32,610 nt of DNA from JABSOG01 sp041583135 (GTDB lineage: Bacteria; Pseudomonadota; Gammaproteobacteria; Enterobacterales; Alteromonadaceae). This document shows, piece after piece, positions 30,338 to 32,610 of the stretch. Positions within the stretch are counted from its first letter, which is position 1; each line of letters begins with the position of its first letter. Made by a program: the position numbers and the translations under genes. The stretch is from positions 1 through 32,610 of the forward strand of contig JBFHGJ010000062.1 of NCBI GenBank assembly GCA_041583135.1, written 5' to 3'. The notes beneath the pieces are model-generated. The model searched no databases. It was not told the origin of the DNA and saw only the letters and a list, made by a program, of their open reading frames with translations.

Positions 30338-32434
30338 TTGAACCCTATTACCAAAACATTTGAGTACGGTCAGCACACCGTTACTTTAGAAACCGGGGTT
30401 ATTGCCCGTCAAGCTTCAGCAGCAGTCATGGCAAGCATTGGAGACACCAGCGTGTTCGTCTCCGTCGTCGCAAAGAAAGAATGTGCCGAAGGCCAGGATT
30501 TCTTCCCGCTGACAGTAAATTATCAAGAAAGAACTTATGCCGCAGGTAAGATCCCTGGTGGATTTTTCAAGCGTGAAGGTCGTCCAAGCGAAGGCGAGAC
30601 ATTAACCAGCCGTCTTATCGACCGTCCTATCCGTCCATTGTTCCCAGATGGCTTTAAAAATGAAGTACAGGTGATCTGTACAGTTATGTCGGTAAACCCT
30701 GACATCCAGCCTGACTTGGTGGCAATGATCGGCACCTCTGCGGCGTTGGCCATTTCTGGTGTGCCATTCAATGGCCCTGTCGGCGCAGCCCGCATCGGTT
30801 TCATCAATGACCAATACGTACTTAACCCTTCAATCAGCGAATTGGCCGACAGCCGTTTGGAATTGATGGTTGCCGGTACTAAAAACGCCGTTTTGATGGT
30901 TGAATCTGAAGCCGACGTATTGTCTGAAGATGTGATGCTTGGTGCCGTCATGTACGGTCACGATCAAATGCAGACTGTCATCAATGCCATCAGCGAATTT
31001 GCCGCTGAGGTTGGCGTTGACGCTTGGGACTGGCAAGCGCCGGTTGAAAACACCGAGCTTAAAGACAAAGTTCGCGCCTTGGCCGAGCAAGGCATTGGTG
31101 ATGCCTATCGTATGACCGACAAGATGCAGCGTAAAGACGCCGTTTCTGTGGTAAAAGATGAGGTTATCGCCAAATTGACCGAGGAGCTTGGTGACGCGCT
31201 CAACGTCGATGACGTTCGCGATATGCTTGGTTCGGTAGAAAAGTCTATCGTTCGCAGCCGTATCTTGGCTGGTGAGCCGCGTATCGATGGTCGTGAACCG
31301 GATATGGTTCGTGCCCTTGATATCATGACTGGCGTATTGCCACGTACTCACGGTTCTTCATTGTTCACCCGTGGTGAAACCCAGGCTTTGGTTACCTGTA
31401 CATTGGGTACTCAGCGCGATGCGCAAATCGTTGATGCCATCACCGGTGAAATCAAAGACAACTACCTGTTCCATTATAACTTCCCTCCATACTGTGTGGG
31501 CGAGACCGGCTTTATCGGCTCTCCTAAGCGTCGTGAAATCGGCCATGGTAAGTTGGCTAAGCGTGGTACTCAAGCGGTTATGCCAGCTCAGGACGAATTC
31601 CCGTACACTGTACGTATCGTTTCAGAGATCACCGAATCGAACGGTTCATCTTCAATGGCTTCAGTTTGTGGTGCCTCTTTGGCATTGATGGATGCTGGTG
31701 TGCCTATTAAAGCCGCCGTTGCTGGTATTGCTATGGGTCTTGTTAAAGATGCCAACGGTTTTGTGGTTCTGTCTGACATTTTGGGTGATGAAGATCACTT
31801 AGGCGATATGGACTTTAAAGTTGCCGGTACCGACGCTGGTATCACTGCACTGCAAATGGATATCAAAATCGAAGGTATCGATCGTGAGATCATGCAGCAG
31901 GCACTTAAGCAAGCCAAAGGCGCCCGTTTGCACATTTTGAAAGTGATGGAGCAGGCGATTTCTTCTCACCGTGAAGAATTGTCAGATTTTGCACCGCGCA
32001 TCTACACCATGAAGATCCCATCGAAGAAGATCGCCGATGTTATCGGTAAAGGTGGTGCCACTATCCGTGCATTGACCGAAGAGACCAACACTACCATCGA
32101 AATCGAAGATGACGGCACCATTAAGATTGCCGCCATCGACGGCTTTAGCGCCAAAGACGCTATCGCACGTATCGAGTCTTTGGTTGCTGAGATTGAAGTC
32201 GGCACCATTTATCGCGGTAAGGTTATCCGAATCGTAGACTTTGGTGCATTCGTCAATATCCTTCCGGGTAAAGACGGCTTGGTACATATCTCTCAAATCT
32301 CTGAAGAACGTGTTAACAACGTCGCCGACCACCTAAAAGAAGGTCAAGAAGTTGATGTTAAGGTATTGGAAGTGGACCGTCAGGGCCGCATCCGTTTGAG
32401 CATCAAAGAAGCGCAAGTTAAAGCAGACGCATAA
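30338..32434 (+). CDS. pnp: Polyribonucleotide nucleotidyltransferase (PNPase)
   Basis: This 698-residue 3'-5' phosphorolytic exoribonuclease is part of the RNA degradosome and mRNA decay. Two RNase PH-like core domains (about 1-145 and 310-540) are separated by an alpha-helical domain. The second core carries FTRGETQALVTCTLGT and KRREIGHGKLAKRG. A KH domain (GxxG loop in VIGKGGATIRALTEET, near 570) and an S1 domain (GTIYRGKVIRIVDFGAFV, about 620-690) bind RNA. It is slightly shorter than E. coli PNPase (711), losing only part of the C-terminal tail. The start is TTG 30338, with AAGGA 8 nt upstream; E. coli pnp also uses TTG. Confidence 0.98.
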   Translation: MNPITKTFEYGQHTVTLETGVIARQASAAVMASIGDTSVFVSVVAKKECAEGQDFFPLTVNYQERTYAAGKIPGGFFKREGRPSEGETLTSRLIDRPIRPLFPDGFKNEVQVICTVMSVNPDIQPDLVAMIGTSAALAISGVPFNGPVGAARIGFINDQYVLNPSISELADSRLELMVAGTKNAVLMVESEADVLSEDVMLGAVMYGHDQMQTVINAISEFAAEVGVDAWDWQAPVENTELKDKVRALAEQGIGDAYRMTDKMQRKDAVSVVKDEVIAKLTEELGDALNVDDVRDMLGSVEKSIVRSRILAGEPRIDGREPDMVRALDIMTGVLPRTHGSSLFTRGETQALVTCTLGTQRDAQIVDAITGEIKDNYLFHYNFPPYCVGETGFIGSPKRREIGHGKLAKRGTQAVMPAQDEFPYTVRIVSEITESNGSSSMASVCGASLALMDAGVPIKAAVAGIAMGLVKDANGFVVLSDILGDEDHLGDMDFKVAGTDAGITALQMDIKIEGIDREIMQQALKQAKGARLHILKVMEQAISSHREELSDFAPRIYTMKIPSKKIADVIGKGGATIRALTEETNTTIEIEDDGTIKIAAIDGFSAKDAIARIESLVAEIEVGTIYRGKVIRIVDFGAFVNILPGKDGLVHISQISEERVNNVADHLKEGQEVDVKVLEVDRQGRIRLSIKEAQVKADA

Positions 32435-32522
32435 GCGGGCTTTCACGTTATCTAAAAGGGCGCCAATTGGCTAATGCCGATCAGTTAAGCAAAAAACACT
32501 TGCTTTTCTGATGGATAGGATC

Positions 32523-32556
32523 AAAATCCGATGATCTCTGGTCATCGGATTTTTTT
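32523..32556 (+). terminator. Terminator after pnp
   Basis: AATCCGATGA pairs with TCATCGGATT around a 7-nt loop, followed by a U-tract. It lies 90 bp after the pnp stop; the stretch 32435-32522 holds nothing I recognise, and from 32557 to the window end I see no gene. Confidence 0.9.
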
Positions 32557-32610
32557 ATGCATCTTCAGAAAGCCTTGTCAGCAACATTTGACACTACCAC
32601 TTCCTTTTGT

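Overview
The window is ordinary chromosomal core sequence from a gammaproteobacterium. The gene order and protein sequences look most like the Alteromonadales/Shewanella side of that class; the genus cannot be fixed from the sequence alone. Supporting signs are an E. coli-like RlmE catalytic tetrad, a LuxS autoinducer-2 synthase, the secG / tRNA-Leu(GAG) / tRNA-fMet / rimP-nusA-infB-rbfA-truB-rpsO-pnp string, and sigma-32-type promoters on chaperone and protease genes. No phage, plasmid, insertion-sequence transposase gene or CRISPR array was seen.

Layout. Positions 1-702 are gene-free and filled with tandem palindromic repeats. A leftward block follows: nadK (3366-4247), recN (1155-2828, with a consensus LexA box) and bamE (703-1050). 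recN and nadK are separated by a 450-bp hairpin-repeat array. Next come grpE (rightward), luxS (leftward) and dnaK-dnaJ (rightward), then a 500-bp non-coding gap with two GTGTCTGACAC palindromes where many relatives keep dapB. carA-carB-greA follow. carA has a leader with a U-run at the predicted transcription start, an 11-codon ORF and a strong terminator. A Bax-like glucosaminidase gene (leftward) is preceded by an exact 2 x 50 bp repeat. pdxJ, yhbY (leftward), rlmE-ftsH, folP-glmM, tpiA-secG, two tRNA genes with REP-type repeats between them, and the large rimP-nusA-infB-rbfA-truB / rpsO / pnp translation and RNA-decay cluster complete the window.

How the genes work together. The proteostasis set (GrpE-DnaK-DnaJ chaperone cycle, FtsH membrane protease, RlmE 23S rRNA methylase) shares visible sigma-32-type promoters. 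CarAB supplies carbamoyl phosphate to arginine and pyrimidine synthesis. NusA, GreA, IF2, RimP, RbfA, TruB, YhbY, S15 and PNPase cover transcription elongation, ribosome maturation, tRNA modification and mRNA turnover. FolP, GlmM, TpiA, PdxJ and NadK are housekeeping metabolic enzymes. BamE and SecG serve envelope biogenesis.

The least ordinary content is (i) a dense and varied population of structured intergenic repeats, including GTAG-headed REP doublets with compensatory stem changes and several non-homologous arrays with a ~50-bp period; (ii) the carA leader, which has features of UTP-sensitive reiterative transcription and of attenuation; (iii) a PdxJ that resembles the Bacteroidetes-type subfamily and is not in the usual rnc-era-recO-pdxJ locus; and (iv) mutually exclusive hairpins over the rpsO ribosome binding site. 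I did not find a convincing wholly new multi-gene system.
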